A stretch of 64,000 nt of DNA, taken from Deinococcus ficus. Lineage in GTDB: Bacteria; Deinococcota; Deinococci; Deinococcales; Deinococcaceae. A program made the position numbers and the translations under genes. Below, in pieces: positions 41,883 through 49,273 of the stretch; position 1 is the first letter of the stretch, and each line of letters starts with the position of its first letter. The DNA is taken from assembly GCF_003444775.1 (NCBI RefSeq), contig NZ_CP021081.1, positions 608,001-672,000 of the forward strand, given 5' to 3'. The notes under the pieces were generated by a model. That model worked only from the letters and a program-made list of their open reading frames with translations. It had not been told where the DNA came from and ran no database searches.

Positions 41883-42844
41883 TCCTGGGCGGCACCGGGT
41901 TCATCGGCACCCACGTCGCCCGGACCCTGCACGGGTGCGGGCACGCGGTCAGCGTGCTGTCCCGCGGCGGCCAGCCAGCGGCCCTGCCGGACGGCGTGGA
42001 GCCCCTGACCGGTGACCGGGAAGGCCCGGATCACGGCGTGGGCGCCTTGCGGAGGCGCACCTGGGACGCCTGCGTGGACCTGAGCGGATACCTGCCCCGC
42101 AGCGTGCGCGCCAGCGTGGAGGCCCTGCCGGACGTCCGGCGGTACGTGTACGTGAGTGCCGTCGCCACGTACCGCGACCCGCCCGCCGGCCCCGTCACCG
42201 AGGCCTTCCCGCAGCGCGCCCTGGTGCCCGACGACGCTGCGCCTCGCGTGGCAGACCTTGACAACCGCACCTACGGCCCCTTCAAGGTCCGTTGCGAGCG
42301 GCTGGTGCAGGCCGCCTTCGGGCCGCGCGCCACGGTGCTGCGCCCACAGGTCGTCACCGGCCCCGGCGACCCCACCCGGCGCTACACGTACTGGCTGGCC
42401 CGCGCCGCGCGGCCCGGGCCGATGCTCGCGCCCGGCACCGGCCAGGACCACTTGCAGGTGATCGACGTGCGCGACGTTGCCCGCTTCACGCGGCGCGTGC
42501 TGGAAGAGGACCTCGGCGGGGCGTTCAACCTGGCCGGGCCGCGCCTCCCCTGGGCGGAGTTCATCGGCCTGACCGGCGCGCCCGATCCCGTCTGGATCGG
42601 CGCGGACCGGCTGGAAGCCGCAGGGTTGACGCTCTCGAAACTGCCGCTGTTCCGCCCGGCCGGCAGCCCCCTGGCGGGCCTGATGCATGTCAGCAGCGAC
42701 CGCGCCCAGGCGGCCGGCCTGACCCTCACCGACCCGCTCACGACCATCCGCGACACCACGCCCACCGCCCTTAGAACGGACCACCCGGACGCGCTGAGCC
42801 CCCAGGAGGAAGCCGCCCTGCTGCGCGCCGCCCGGGACGCCTGA
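41870..42844 (+). CDS. NAD-dependent epimerase/dehydratase (atypical SDR), copy 2, non-AUG start
   Basis: A paralogue of the preceding gene, alignable from the Rossmann loop to the end: LILGGTGFIGTHVARTL, VYVSAVATY, TYGPFKVRCE, LRPQVVTGPGDPTRRYTYW, LQVIDVRDVARF, GAFNLAGPRLPWAEFIGLTG. The frame continues upstream of the first ATG/GTG codon (GTG at 41954), and that codon lies after the glycine loop, so it cannot be the true start. I place the start at ACG 41870, with GGAGG at 41861-41865 just before it, giving 324 aa, close to copy 1's 326. CTG at 41879, overlapping copy 1's stop, is the alternative. A sequencing error or frameshift is also possible. Confidence 0.75.
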   Translation, partial: THVLILGGTGFIGTHVARTLHGCGHAVSVLSRGGQPAALPDGVEPLTGDREGPDHGVGALRRRTWDACVDLSGYLPRSVRASVEALPDVRRYVYVSAVATYRDPPAGPVTEAFPQRALVPDDAAPRVADLDNRTYGPFKVRCERLVQAAFGPRATVLRPQVVTGPGDPTRRYTYWLARAARPGPMLAPGTGQDHLQVIDVRDVARFTRRVLEEDLGGAFNLAGPRLPWAEFIGLTGAPDPVWIGADRLEAAGLTLSKLPLFRPAGSPLAGLMHVSSDRAQAAGLTLTDPLTTIRDTTPTALRTDHPDALSPQEEAALLRAARDA

Positions 42845-42845
42845 A

Positions 42846-43808
42846 TTACTTCAGGGCGCGGGTGATCAGGGCGTTCGTGTAGAACGCCGAGGCTTTCGTG
42901 CCGGCCCGCAGATGGCCCTGCTTGACCAGCGCCGCGATGGCCTTGTCCCACGCGGCCGGGTTGTTCGCGCCCAGGCCGTTCTGGGCGGTGTACGCGCTGC
43001 TCATCAGCGGCACGCTGGCCTTCAGGATGTCCAGTGTGCCGCCGCCCGCGCCGAACACCGGCTGCGCCACCTTGAACGCCTGCGCCGGCGAGGCGATCGT
43101 GAACTTCATGCCGCGCTGGCTGGCCCGCACGACCCGCCGCGCCAGGTCGGACTTCAGGTTCTGGTCGCGGGTGATCATGCCCACGCCCACCATCGGGTAG
43201 GCGGCGGTGGTGTCCAGCGTGTACACCCGCTGCCCGGCGGCGCGCAGCTGCACGACCTCGTTGTTCACGTACCCGGCGGCGGCGTCCACCCGGCCGGCCC
43301 GCACGGCGTCCAGCTGCGTGAAGCCCACGCTGGCCAGCTTCACGTCCCGGCCTTCTGTCAGCTTCGCGCTGTCCAGCAGCGCCTTGACGGCGTGGTAGCT
43401 GCTCCCGAACGGCCCCGGGATGCCCAGCGTCTTGCCTTTCAGGCTGGCCGCCCCGGACAGCGGCTTGGTGCTGAAGACCGTCACCGGATTTTTCTGGTAC
43501 ATCGCGAGCACGTACTTCACGTCCCGCCCCTGGTTCCGGGCGAACACGGCGTCCTCGGGGTCGCCGACCACGAAATCCAGCCTGCCGCTCAGCAACAGCG
43601 GCATCAGCTCGGACACGTATCCATGCTGGAACTTCACGGTGATGCCCTCGGCCTTGAAGTACCCCAGCCGGTCCGCGACGTAGAACGGCGTGAACTGCAC
43701 GTTCGGCAGGTACCCCAGGCCGATGTTCACGGTCCGCGTCTGCGCGCCCGCGCACGAGGCGAACGTCACGGCGAACCCCAGCAGGAGAGCGGGCTTGATG
43801 CGCGTCAT
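42846..43808 (-). CDS. NitT/TauT-type ABC transporter substrate-binding protein (NMT1/THI5-like)
   Basis: A 320-aa exported binding protein. The signal peptide (ALLLGFAVTFASCAGAQ, with a Cys near the cleavage site) precedes TVNIGLGYLPNVQFTPFYVADRLGYFKAEGITV, the NMT1/SsuA fold start, followed by LLLSGRLDFVVGDPEDAVFARNQGRDV and GKTLGIPGPFGSSYHAVKALL. Such proteins bind pyrimidine precursors of thiamine, riboflavin, nitrate or sulfonates. No permease or ATPase is adjacent. The ATG follows TATACT by 7 nt, a near-consensus hexamer. Confidence 0.88.
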   Translation of the reverse strand: MTRIKPALLLGFAVTFASCAGAQTRTVNIGLGYLPNVQFTPFYVADRLGYFKAEGITVKFQHGYVSELMPLLLSGRLDFVVGDPEDAVFARNQGRDVKYVLAMYQKNPVTVFSTKPLSGAASLKGKTLGIPGPFGSSYHAVKALLDSAKLTEGRDVKLASVGFTQLDAVRAGRVDAAAGYVNNEVVQLRAAGQRVYTLDTTAAYPMVGVGMITRDQNLKSDLARRVVRASQRGMKFTIASPAQAFKVAQPVFGAGGGTLDILKASVPLMSSAYTAQNGLGANNPAAWDKAIAALVKQGHLRAGTKASAFYTNALITRALK

Positions 43809-43815
43809 GCGGCCG

Positions 43816-43821
43816 AGTATA
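43816..43821 (-). promoter_or_regulatory. -10 hexamer, leaderless promoter of the binding protein
   Basis: TATACT on the minus strand with 7 nt to the ATG at 43808. It is one base from the bacterial consensus. Confidence 0.65.
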
Positions 43822-43891
43822 GGCTGGGGCCCCCAGACGTGACCGTGGCGCGGGGCGTCTGCCCGGTCCCCGCATGGCAGGCTGGAGGGAT

Positions 43892-44092
43892 ATGGACCTG
43901 AACTCCTGGACGCCCGACGACAACGCCCGGCGGTTCGCCACCCTGATCGCCACGGCCCTGGGGACCTTCACGTTCATCGCCCTGTGGCTGGGCCTAGGCT
44001 GGAACGGCCTGCTCGCCCTGGGCGGGGGCGTCCTGACCGGCGTGGTGCTCCAGCCGCTGCTGCGGGTGCTGCTGCGCACCCTGTTCCGCTGA
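43892..44092 (+). CDS. 66-aa membrane protein with two helices
   Basis: A small hypothetical protein. A short polar start (MDLNSWTPDDNARRF) leads to two hydrophobic helices, LIATALGTFTFIALWLGLGW and LLALGGGVLTGVVLQPLLRVLL, separated by a tight turn, and a basic end (RTLFR). GGAGG 4 nt before the ATG supports this start over an upstream GTG/ATG. No function can be assigned. Confidence 0.75.
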   Translation: MDLNSWTPDDNARRFATLIATALGTFTFIALWLGLGWNGLLALGGGVLTGVVLQPLLRVLLRTLFR

Positions 44093-44186
44093 ACTGAAGC
44101 TCAAATTTTCCCCAAGTTCACCCCGGGCACCCACGCGGCATCCTGAAGGGGCCATGGGCCACGCCGGCCCTTCACGCCCCGGGTGG

Positions 44187-44192
44187 TAGACT
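44187..44192 (+). promoter_or_regulatory. Extended -10 promoter of the RGG-repeat gene
   Basis: TGGTAGACT matches an extended -10 (TG-n-TAnnnT). The mRNA would have a leader of about 30 nt with a CCCGCC/GGCGGG hairpin and AAAAGGAG before the ATG, unlike the leaderless genes around it. Confidence 0.5.
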
Positions 44193-44230
44193 CGGGGGTA
44201 CGCCCGCCACGGCGGGAAAAGGAGTAGCAC

Positions 44231-45100
44231 ATGACCGATCAGAATGACCTGCGCCCGGACGGGCAGCCCGAATACACCAGCGCGGACGCCCCCCAGGACG
44301 TGCAGGCCGTGATTCCCGAGCTTCAGGGCGAACCCGACGAGGACGCCGTCCTGGACGCCGAGGAAGCCGCCGCCGAGGGCCAGGCCGCCCAGACTGCCGG
44401 CACCGGTGAGCAGGACGAGGAGTACGAGGAAGAATTCATCGACGCCGACGACCTGCTGGGTCTGCTGGGCGAGATGAAGGAAATGCTCGAAGCCCAGGGC
44501 AAGGAAATCCGCGGCCTGCGCCGCGAGATGCGCGAACTCCGCGAGAGCCAGGGCCAGGCGCAGCCCCAGTCCGGCGGCTTCCGCCCCGGCGGCCAGGGTG
44601 GGGACCGTGGCGGCTTCCGCGGCAATGACCGTGGCGGATTCCAGGGCCGTGACGGCGGGGACCGTGGGGGCTTCCGTCCCCGCGAGGACCGCGGCGGGTT
44701 CCAGGGCGGCGGGGACCGTGGCGGTTTCCGCGGCAACGACCGCGGCGGATTCCAGGGCCGTGACGGCGGGGACCGTGGGGGCTTCCGTCCCCGCGAGGAC
44801 CGCGGCGGGTTCCAGGGCGGCGGGGATCGTGGCGGCTTCCGCGGCAACGACCGCGGCGGGTTCCAGGGCCGTGACGGCGGGGACCGTGGGGGTTTCCGTC
44901 CCCGCGAGGACCGCGGCGGGTTCCAGGGTGGCGGGGACCGTGGCGGTTTCCGCGGCAACGACCGTCAGAGCTTCGGGGACCGCGAGTTCCGTCCCCGCGA
45001 CAACGCCGAGGGCGCCCGTGAGGGGGGCAGCGAGGGCGGTTTCCGTCCCCGCGCCCGCGCCGACCGCGGCTGGACCAACCGCCGCAACGACGAGGAATAA
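44231..45100 (+). CDS. Acidic, coiled-coil, RGG-repeat protein
   Basis: A 289-aa cytoplasmic protein of unrecognised family. Residues 1-70 are strongly acidic (DEEYEEEFIDADD). Residues about 73-107 form a predicted coiled coil (LLGLLGEMKEMLEAQGKEIRG). From about residue 115 the protein is an array of DRGGF/FRGNDRGGF/FQGRDGG units: three near-identical 37-residue repeats plus a partial fourth, then a basic tail. RGG/FG-rich tracts bind RNA and promote condensates in eukaryotes; here that is inference. AAAAGGAG sets the ATG. Synonymous differences between repeats suggest duplication under protein-level selection. Confidence 0.85.
   Translation: MTDQNDLRPDGQPEYTSADAPQDVQAVIPELQGEPDEDAVLDAEEAAAEGQAAQTAGTGEQDEEYEEEFIDADDLLGLLGEMKEMLEAQGKEIRGLRREMRELRESQGQAQPQSGGFRPGGQGGDRGGFRGNDRGGFQGRDGGDRGGFRPREDRGGFQGGGDRGGFRGNDRGGFQGRDGGDRGGFRPREDRGGFQGGGDRGGFRGNDRGGFQGRDGGDRGGFRPREDRGGFQGGGDRGGFRGNDRQSFGDREFRPRDNAEGAREGGSEGGFRPRARADRGWTNRRNDEE
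44597..44967 (+). repeat. In-frame 111-bp tandem repeat array
   Basis: Units of 111 bp begin at 44597, 44708 and 44819 with a partial fourth from 44930, each encoding 37 residues. Within each unit shorter RGGF-coding motifs recur. Copy number could vary between strains through slippage or recombination. Confidence 0.85.
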
Positions 45101-45142
45101 CCCACAGCACCAAATTGAGCTCGGGGCACGGCCCTGAGACAG

Positions 45143-45171
45143 AACAGGCCGGGAGGGGATCCCGGCCTGTT
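45143..45171. terminator. Bidirectional terminator
   Basis: AACAGGCCGGGA (45143-45154) and TCCCGGCCTGTT (45160-45171) form a perfect 12-bp stem with a 5-nt loop, between the RGG-repeat gene and the convergent S9 peptidase. Confidence 0.8.
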
Positions 45172-45189
45172 TCATGTTGGTTCGGACTT

Positions 45190-47190
45190 TCAGGCCGCGG
45201 CGGTCTCCCGGGCGGGCAGTTCCGGCTGCTCCTTCGGGTTCAGCCAGCGGTCCAGCCAGTTCAGGTACTCGTGCAGGCGCGTCAGGCGCCGGTCCGGGCG
45301 GCCCGAGCGGCTCAGCTCATGGTCCTCGCCCGGGAAGCGCACGAAACGCACCGGCACGCCGTGCAGCGTCAGGGCGGCGTACCACTGCTCGGCCTGCTCG
45401 ATCGGGCAGCGATGGTCCAGCACGCTGTGCACGATCAGCGTGGGCGTGCGTACGTTCTCCACATACTGCAGCGGGCTCATCTCCCACAGCCGCGCCTGGT
45501 CCGCCCGGCGGTGGAAGTTCAGGCCCAGCTCGTCGTCCCAGAACCGCAGCCCGATGTCGCTGGTCCCGCCGAAACTGATCAGGTTGCAGATGCTGCGGTC
45601 CGTCACCGCCACCTGGAAGCGGTCGGTGTGCGCCGTGATCCAGTTCGTCATGAACCCGCCGTAACTGCCGCCCATCACGCCCGTGCGTCCCCCGTCCAGG
45701 CGCGGCGCGGCCTCCAGGCAGCGGTCGAAGAAGGCCAGCAGGTCCGCCTGATCCACGGTGCCCCAGCGGCCGTGAATGTCGTCCACCCAGGCCTGCCCGT
45801 ACCCCACCGACCCGCGCGGATTGCTGTAACACACCGCGTAGCCGCGCGCGACCATCAGTTGGAACTCGTGCGTGAACGCGTGCCCGTAATCGGTGTGCGG
45901 CCCGCCGTGAATGTTCAGCAGCGCCGGCACCGGCCCCTCTCCGTCCGGCAACAGCACCCAGCCCTCGCCCTCCCCGAGTCCGGTCGGGAAGGTCACGCGC
46001 TGCGGCACCCGCGCCGGGAACGGCAGCGCCGCATTCAGGTCCGTGACGCGCACGCCGTTCAACTCCACCTCCGGGAACCGGGACGCGCTCTCCCGCAGCA
46101 GCGCCACCCCGCCCCCCCGCGCCGTGAACGCCGCGATCACGCCCTCCGGATCGTGATCCTGTGCCGCCACCGCCCCGTCCATGCCGATCCGGAACAGCCC
46201 CGCGCTGCCGCGCACGGTCCCCAGCACCAGCAGCGTTCCGTCATCCAGCCACGCGGGTGAATCCGGCATGGTCCCCACGTGGCAGTCCCCGCCCACCAGG
46301 TTCCCCAGCGGGAAATCCCGCCCGGCATCCACCTCCGCCCACGAACCGTCCGGCGCGAACCGGTACAGGTGCGCGTACCGGGTGTTCCGCTGCCCCGCCT
46401 CCCGGCCCACCAGCACGAACCCGCCGTCTGTGTGCGGCACCACCGCCTGAATGGACGCCCGCCAGTCCGTGAGCTGCCGCGCGGCCCCGTCCAGCGGCAG
46501 CTCGAACACCTCGTTCCGCCACTGGCTCGCCTCTAGGTCATCCCGGCTGCCCACCAGCAGCACCCCACTCGAATCCGGCCGCCACTGGAACGCACTCAGC
46601 CCCACCGCCGGCGCGTACCACTCCCGCACCTCGTTCCCCTGCACGTCGTACAGCCACAGCCGCGCCGGCACCTCCGGCAACCAGTCCAGGCCATTGAAGC
46701 GGTACCGCGCCCGGGTGATCACCCGCGCCTCCCCCCGCTCATCCCGCTTGTCCTCATCGTCCGCCAGGGTCAGGAACGCGATGAACCGCCCGTCCGGACT
46801 CCACTGCAGCCCCTGCACCCCGTTCCGGAACCCCGTGGCGCGCCTCGCCTCGCCGCCCGCCACCGGCAGCAGATACAGCTGCCCCTGCCGGCCCGCGCCG
46901 TCCCGCACGAACGCCAGCGTCTGCCCGTCCGGCGACCAGCGCGGCGAATGGTCCCGTCCCTCCCCGGCCGTGAACGCTCGCGCCGCCCCGCCCCCCGACA
47001 ACCAGATGTGCGAACGGTAACGGGGCCGCGCCCAGTCCTTCTGCGGCTTCAAGGGTTCTTCTTCCTCCACCCGCGACAGCACGAACGCCACCCGCCGCCC
47101 ATCCGGCGACACCTGAGGATCACTCGGGAACTGCAGGGCAAGCAGGCTTTCAGGACGGGCCACCGGGGCCACCACCGGGCTGTCGGTCAT
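45190..47190 (-). CDS. S9-family serine peptidase (acylaminoacyl/prolyl oligopeptidase type)
   Basis: A 666-aa cytoplasmic peptidase. The N-terminal beta-propeller (about 1-400) has repeated SPDGRRVAFVLS, SPRWSPDGQTLAFVRD and LQWSPDGRFIAFLT blades. The C-terminal hydrolase domain (about 410-660) has the nucleophile in GGSYGGFMTNW, Asp in HSVLDHRCPIEQ and His in PGEDHELSRSG, plus LLNIHGGPHTDYG for the oxyanion hole. It removes residues from oligopeptides; no signal peptide is seen. The ATG at 47190 follows a TTGACT hexamer, a weak version of the leaderless pattern. Confidence 0.93.
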   Translation of the reverse strand: MTDSPVVAPVARPESLLALQFPSDPQVSPDGRRVAFVLSRVEEEEPLKPQKDWARPRYRSHIWLSGGGAARAFTAGEGRDHSPRWSPDGQTLAFVRDGAGRQGQLYLLPVAGGEARRATGFRNGVQGLQWSPDGRFIAFLTLADDEDKRDERGEARVITRARYRFNGLDWLPEVPARLWLYDVQGNEVREWYAPAVGLSAFQWRPDSSGVLLVGSRDDLEASQWRNEVFELPLDGAARQLTDWRASIQAVVPHTDGGFVLVGREAGQRNTRYAHLYRFAPDGSWAEVDAGRDFPLGNLVGGDCHVGTMPDSPAWLDDGTLLVLGTVRGSAGLFRIGMDGAVAAQDHDPEGVIAAFTARGGGVALLRESASRFPEVELNGVRVTDLNAALPFPARVPQRVTFPTGLGEGEGWVLLPDGEGPVPALLNIHGGPHTDYGHAFTHEFQLMVARGYAVCYSNPRGSVGYGQAWVDDIHGRWGTVDQADLLAFFDRCLEAAPRLDGGRTGVMGGSYGGFMTNWITAHTDRFQVAVTDRSICNLISFGGTSDIGLRFWDDELGLNFHRRADQARLWEMSPLQYVENVRTPTLIVHSVLDHRCPIEQAEQWYAALTLHGVPVRFVRFPGEDHELSRSGRPDRRLTRLHEYLNWLDRWLNPKEQPELPARETAAA

Positions 47191-47467
47191 GGCCCAGTCA
47201 AGCACATCCCATGCGCAGGCGTCTGCATTGGCAGGCAGCCGGTGTCCCCAGACCTGCGGCTGAAGAAATGGGCAAACAGGCGGTGCCCTTACTCGTTCGA
47301 CATTGAAACTTTAATCTTCGGGGGAAAGTAAAATTCCATAAGAAACTCTGGACGCATCACCATCAATCCCCCACAATGGGGAGAATATGAGTCTGGCAAT
47401 ACCGGTCGGGAAGGAGCGCTCCAAGGAATGGGGGAACCGTCCCGGCGGCTCCTTGCCTGGAGGTCCG

Positions 47468-47941
47468 ATGAAGCAACCGCAGTCCACCCAGGGGTTCACG
47501 CTGCTGGAAATGCTGGTCACCCTGGCCGTCCTGGGCATCCTTCTCTCGATTGGCTTCATGTCGGCAGCCGGATGGCGCGAGAAGCTCCGGGCTGACAACT
47601 TTCTCGCTGAGCTCACCAGTGACTTCAATGTTTCACGTACACGAACCCTGGCGACCGGCCAGGTGCGACGCATCCGGCTGGTGGACGCGCGGAACTACGT
47701 GATCGAGACCGCCGCCACCAAGTCCGGCCCCTGGACCGTGATCCGCACCTCCACCTATTCCAAGCCGATCCTGGATTTCCCCAATACGATTACCCGCGAG
47801 TACGTCTTCTCCTCCAGAGGGTTCGTGGAGACCTACAACCAGACCGGTCAGCTAACATCCTCGACCACCATCAAGGCGCTGCTGGGCAGCGGACTCAAGA
47901 CGATCTCGGTCACGGCCCTGGGCATCGCGAGGCGCGAATGA
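47468..47941 (+). CDS. Minor pilin / pseudopilin, GspH/FimT-like
   Basis: A 157-aa type IV prepilin. The start MKQPQSTQGFTLLEMLVTLAVLG has the prepilin peptidase site G-F-T-L-L-E with Glu at position +5 and the N-terminal hydrophobic helix. The rest is a small globular domain. GGAGG 4 nt before the ATG favours this start over one 81 nt upstream. It opens a four-gene operon of prepilin-like genes with overlapping ends. It would be an initiating minor pilin of type IV pili or a DNA-uptake pseudopilus. Confidence 0.9.
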   Translation: MKQPQSTQGFTLLEMLVTLAVLGILLSIGFMSAAGWREKLRADNFLAELTSDFNVSRTRTLATGQVRRIRLVDARNYVIETAATKSGPWTVIRTSTYSKPILDFPNTITREYVFSSRGFVETYNQTGQLTSSTTIKALLGSGLKTISVTALGIARRE

Positions 47942-48402
47942 ACCGGGTGCCACAGCAGCAGGGGTTTACGGTAGTGGAAGTGCTCGTGGCCATGACCATC
48001 GTCCTGGTGGTCATCACTTCACTGAGCACCCTGCTCATCTCGTCCATGCGCACCGACGCGGCCTCACGAAGCAGGACCACGGTGAACTCCGTCGCCGAGA
48101 GCTGGCTGGACCGCTACCGCGCCAACCAGGAACCCCTCCAGGCCACCGGCAGCGTCTGCACGGGCACGGCGACCACCTTCAGCTGCACCTACCCGACAGG
48201 CCACGATTACGGCACGGACGCCATTCCCTCCCATTCCCTCAGTGCCACCGACATGAACGCACGATTCCAGGCCTTTCGAAGCGTGATCACCGGCACGCGC
48301 CTTCAGGCCGGCACGAATCGCGAGCTCTGGCAGGTCTCCGTTCAGGTTAGGGACGAAGCGCGGAAGCAGACTTTGGAGGCAGCCACGTATGTCCTTCAGT
48401 AA
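47938..48402 (+). CDS. PilV-like minor prepilin
   Basis: A 154-aa prepilin with the cleavage motif QQGFTVVEVLVAMTIVLVVI, overlapping the previous stop by 4 nt (ATGA). Two cysteines (GSVCTGTATTFSCTYP) probably form a disulfide in the head domain. Position and size fit PilV/PilI-type minor pilins. Confidence 0.88.
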   Translation: MNRVPQQQGFTVVEVLVAMTIVLVVITSLSTLLISSMRTDAASRSRTTVNSVAESWLDRYRANQEPLQATGSVCTGTATTFSCTYPTGHDYGTDAIPSHSLSATDMNARFQAFRSVITGTRLQAGTNRELWQVSVQVRDEARKQTLEAATYVLQ

Positions 48403-49273
48403 GCCCCAAAGGTCTACCCCCGCCCAGGTTCAGGCGGGCTTCACCCTGGTCGAACTGCTCGTCGCTGCCGCCCTTTCCCTGATCGTGCTTGGCCTCCTGC
48501 TCAACATGCTTGTCACCACGGGGAGCGTGAAGGCCCGCAGCGCCCTGCAGCTGAGCGTGGATGAGAGCATGCGAGCCTCTCTGGAACTGATGAGCATGGA
48601 CCTGCGGGAATCCATGGGCCCCCGCGTCGTCCGGGCCGGAGGGAGCCTGCCCGGCGGTCTGGCGACGTTCGCTTCCGGGAACACCAGCTTCTCCGTGACG
48701 CGGATGGCGGCGGAGAACATCTTCCGTGTGGATGCTCCGCCCGGCTACCCCACCAGCAACGCATACAACAACAGTTCCACCACCCGGATCATCAGCCCGA
48801 ACTCTGCCAGCAAAGACTGTGACGATGTCTTCACCGGCGGCGAGTATGCCCTGGTCACCACCGGCAGCGCCTCGAACTGGGTCAAACTGCACGACACCAA
48901 CCCCTGCACCAGTCCCGCCACCCCCGCCGTGCTTCACCCGGCGACCACCATCACGTTCCCGTACACCCCGCAGACGATCCTCGGCCGCGTGGACGTCATT
49001 CACTACGCGATCCAGACTGTGGACGGCGTGGCCTCGCTGACCCGTCAGATCGCCGGTGGGGACGTGCAGGTCGTCGCTCCCGACATCACCGCCATGCAGA
49101 TCGAATACTCGGCTGACGGGGCCACCTTCGCTGCAACGCCCGTGCAGCCTGTCGCTGTCCGGATCACGCTGACGGGCCAACGCAGCAGCGGCCAGCGCAG
49201 CTCGGCCCTTACCCTTTCATCCACTGTATTCATGCGGGACATCGCGGTGCCCGCCCCCGTAGGTGCCCCATGA
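48389..49273 (+). CDS. PilW-like minor prepilin
   Basis: A 294-aa prepilin with a longer leader than its neighbours (about 16 residues before AGFTLVELLVAAALSLIVLGLLL). The head domain contains a pair of cysteines (SKDCDDVFTGG, TNPCTSP). It overlaps the upstream gene by 14 nt. Size and order (after PilV) match PilW/ComP-type minor pilins that help initiate the pilus. Confidence 0.87.
   Translation: MSFSKPQRSTPAQVQAGFTLVELLVAAALSLIVLGLLLNMLVTTGSVKARSALQLSVDESMRASLELMSMDLRESMGPRVVRAGGSLPGGLATFASGNTSFSVTRMAAENIFRVDAPPGYPTSNAYNNSSTTRIISPNSASKDCDDVFTGGEYALVTTGSASNWVKLHDTNPCTSPATPAVLHPATTITFPYTPQTILGRVDVIHYAIQTVDGVASLTRQIAGGDVQVVAPDITAMQIEYSADGATFAATPVQPVAVRITLTGQRSSGQRSSALTLSSTVFMRDIAVPAPVGAP

Noticed and set aside
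44323..44958. A Pro/Arg/Ser-rich frame antisense to the RGG-repeat array
   Set aside because: It is created by the repeat unit itself; it has no Shine-Dalgarno or promoter, and the plus-strand frame has both.
47191..47467. Possible c-di-GMP or other riboswitch before the pilin operon
   Set aside because: A GCAAAC stretch is present but the conserved pairing and loops of known c-di-GMP riboswitches could not be matched.
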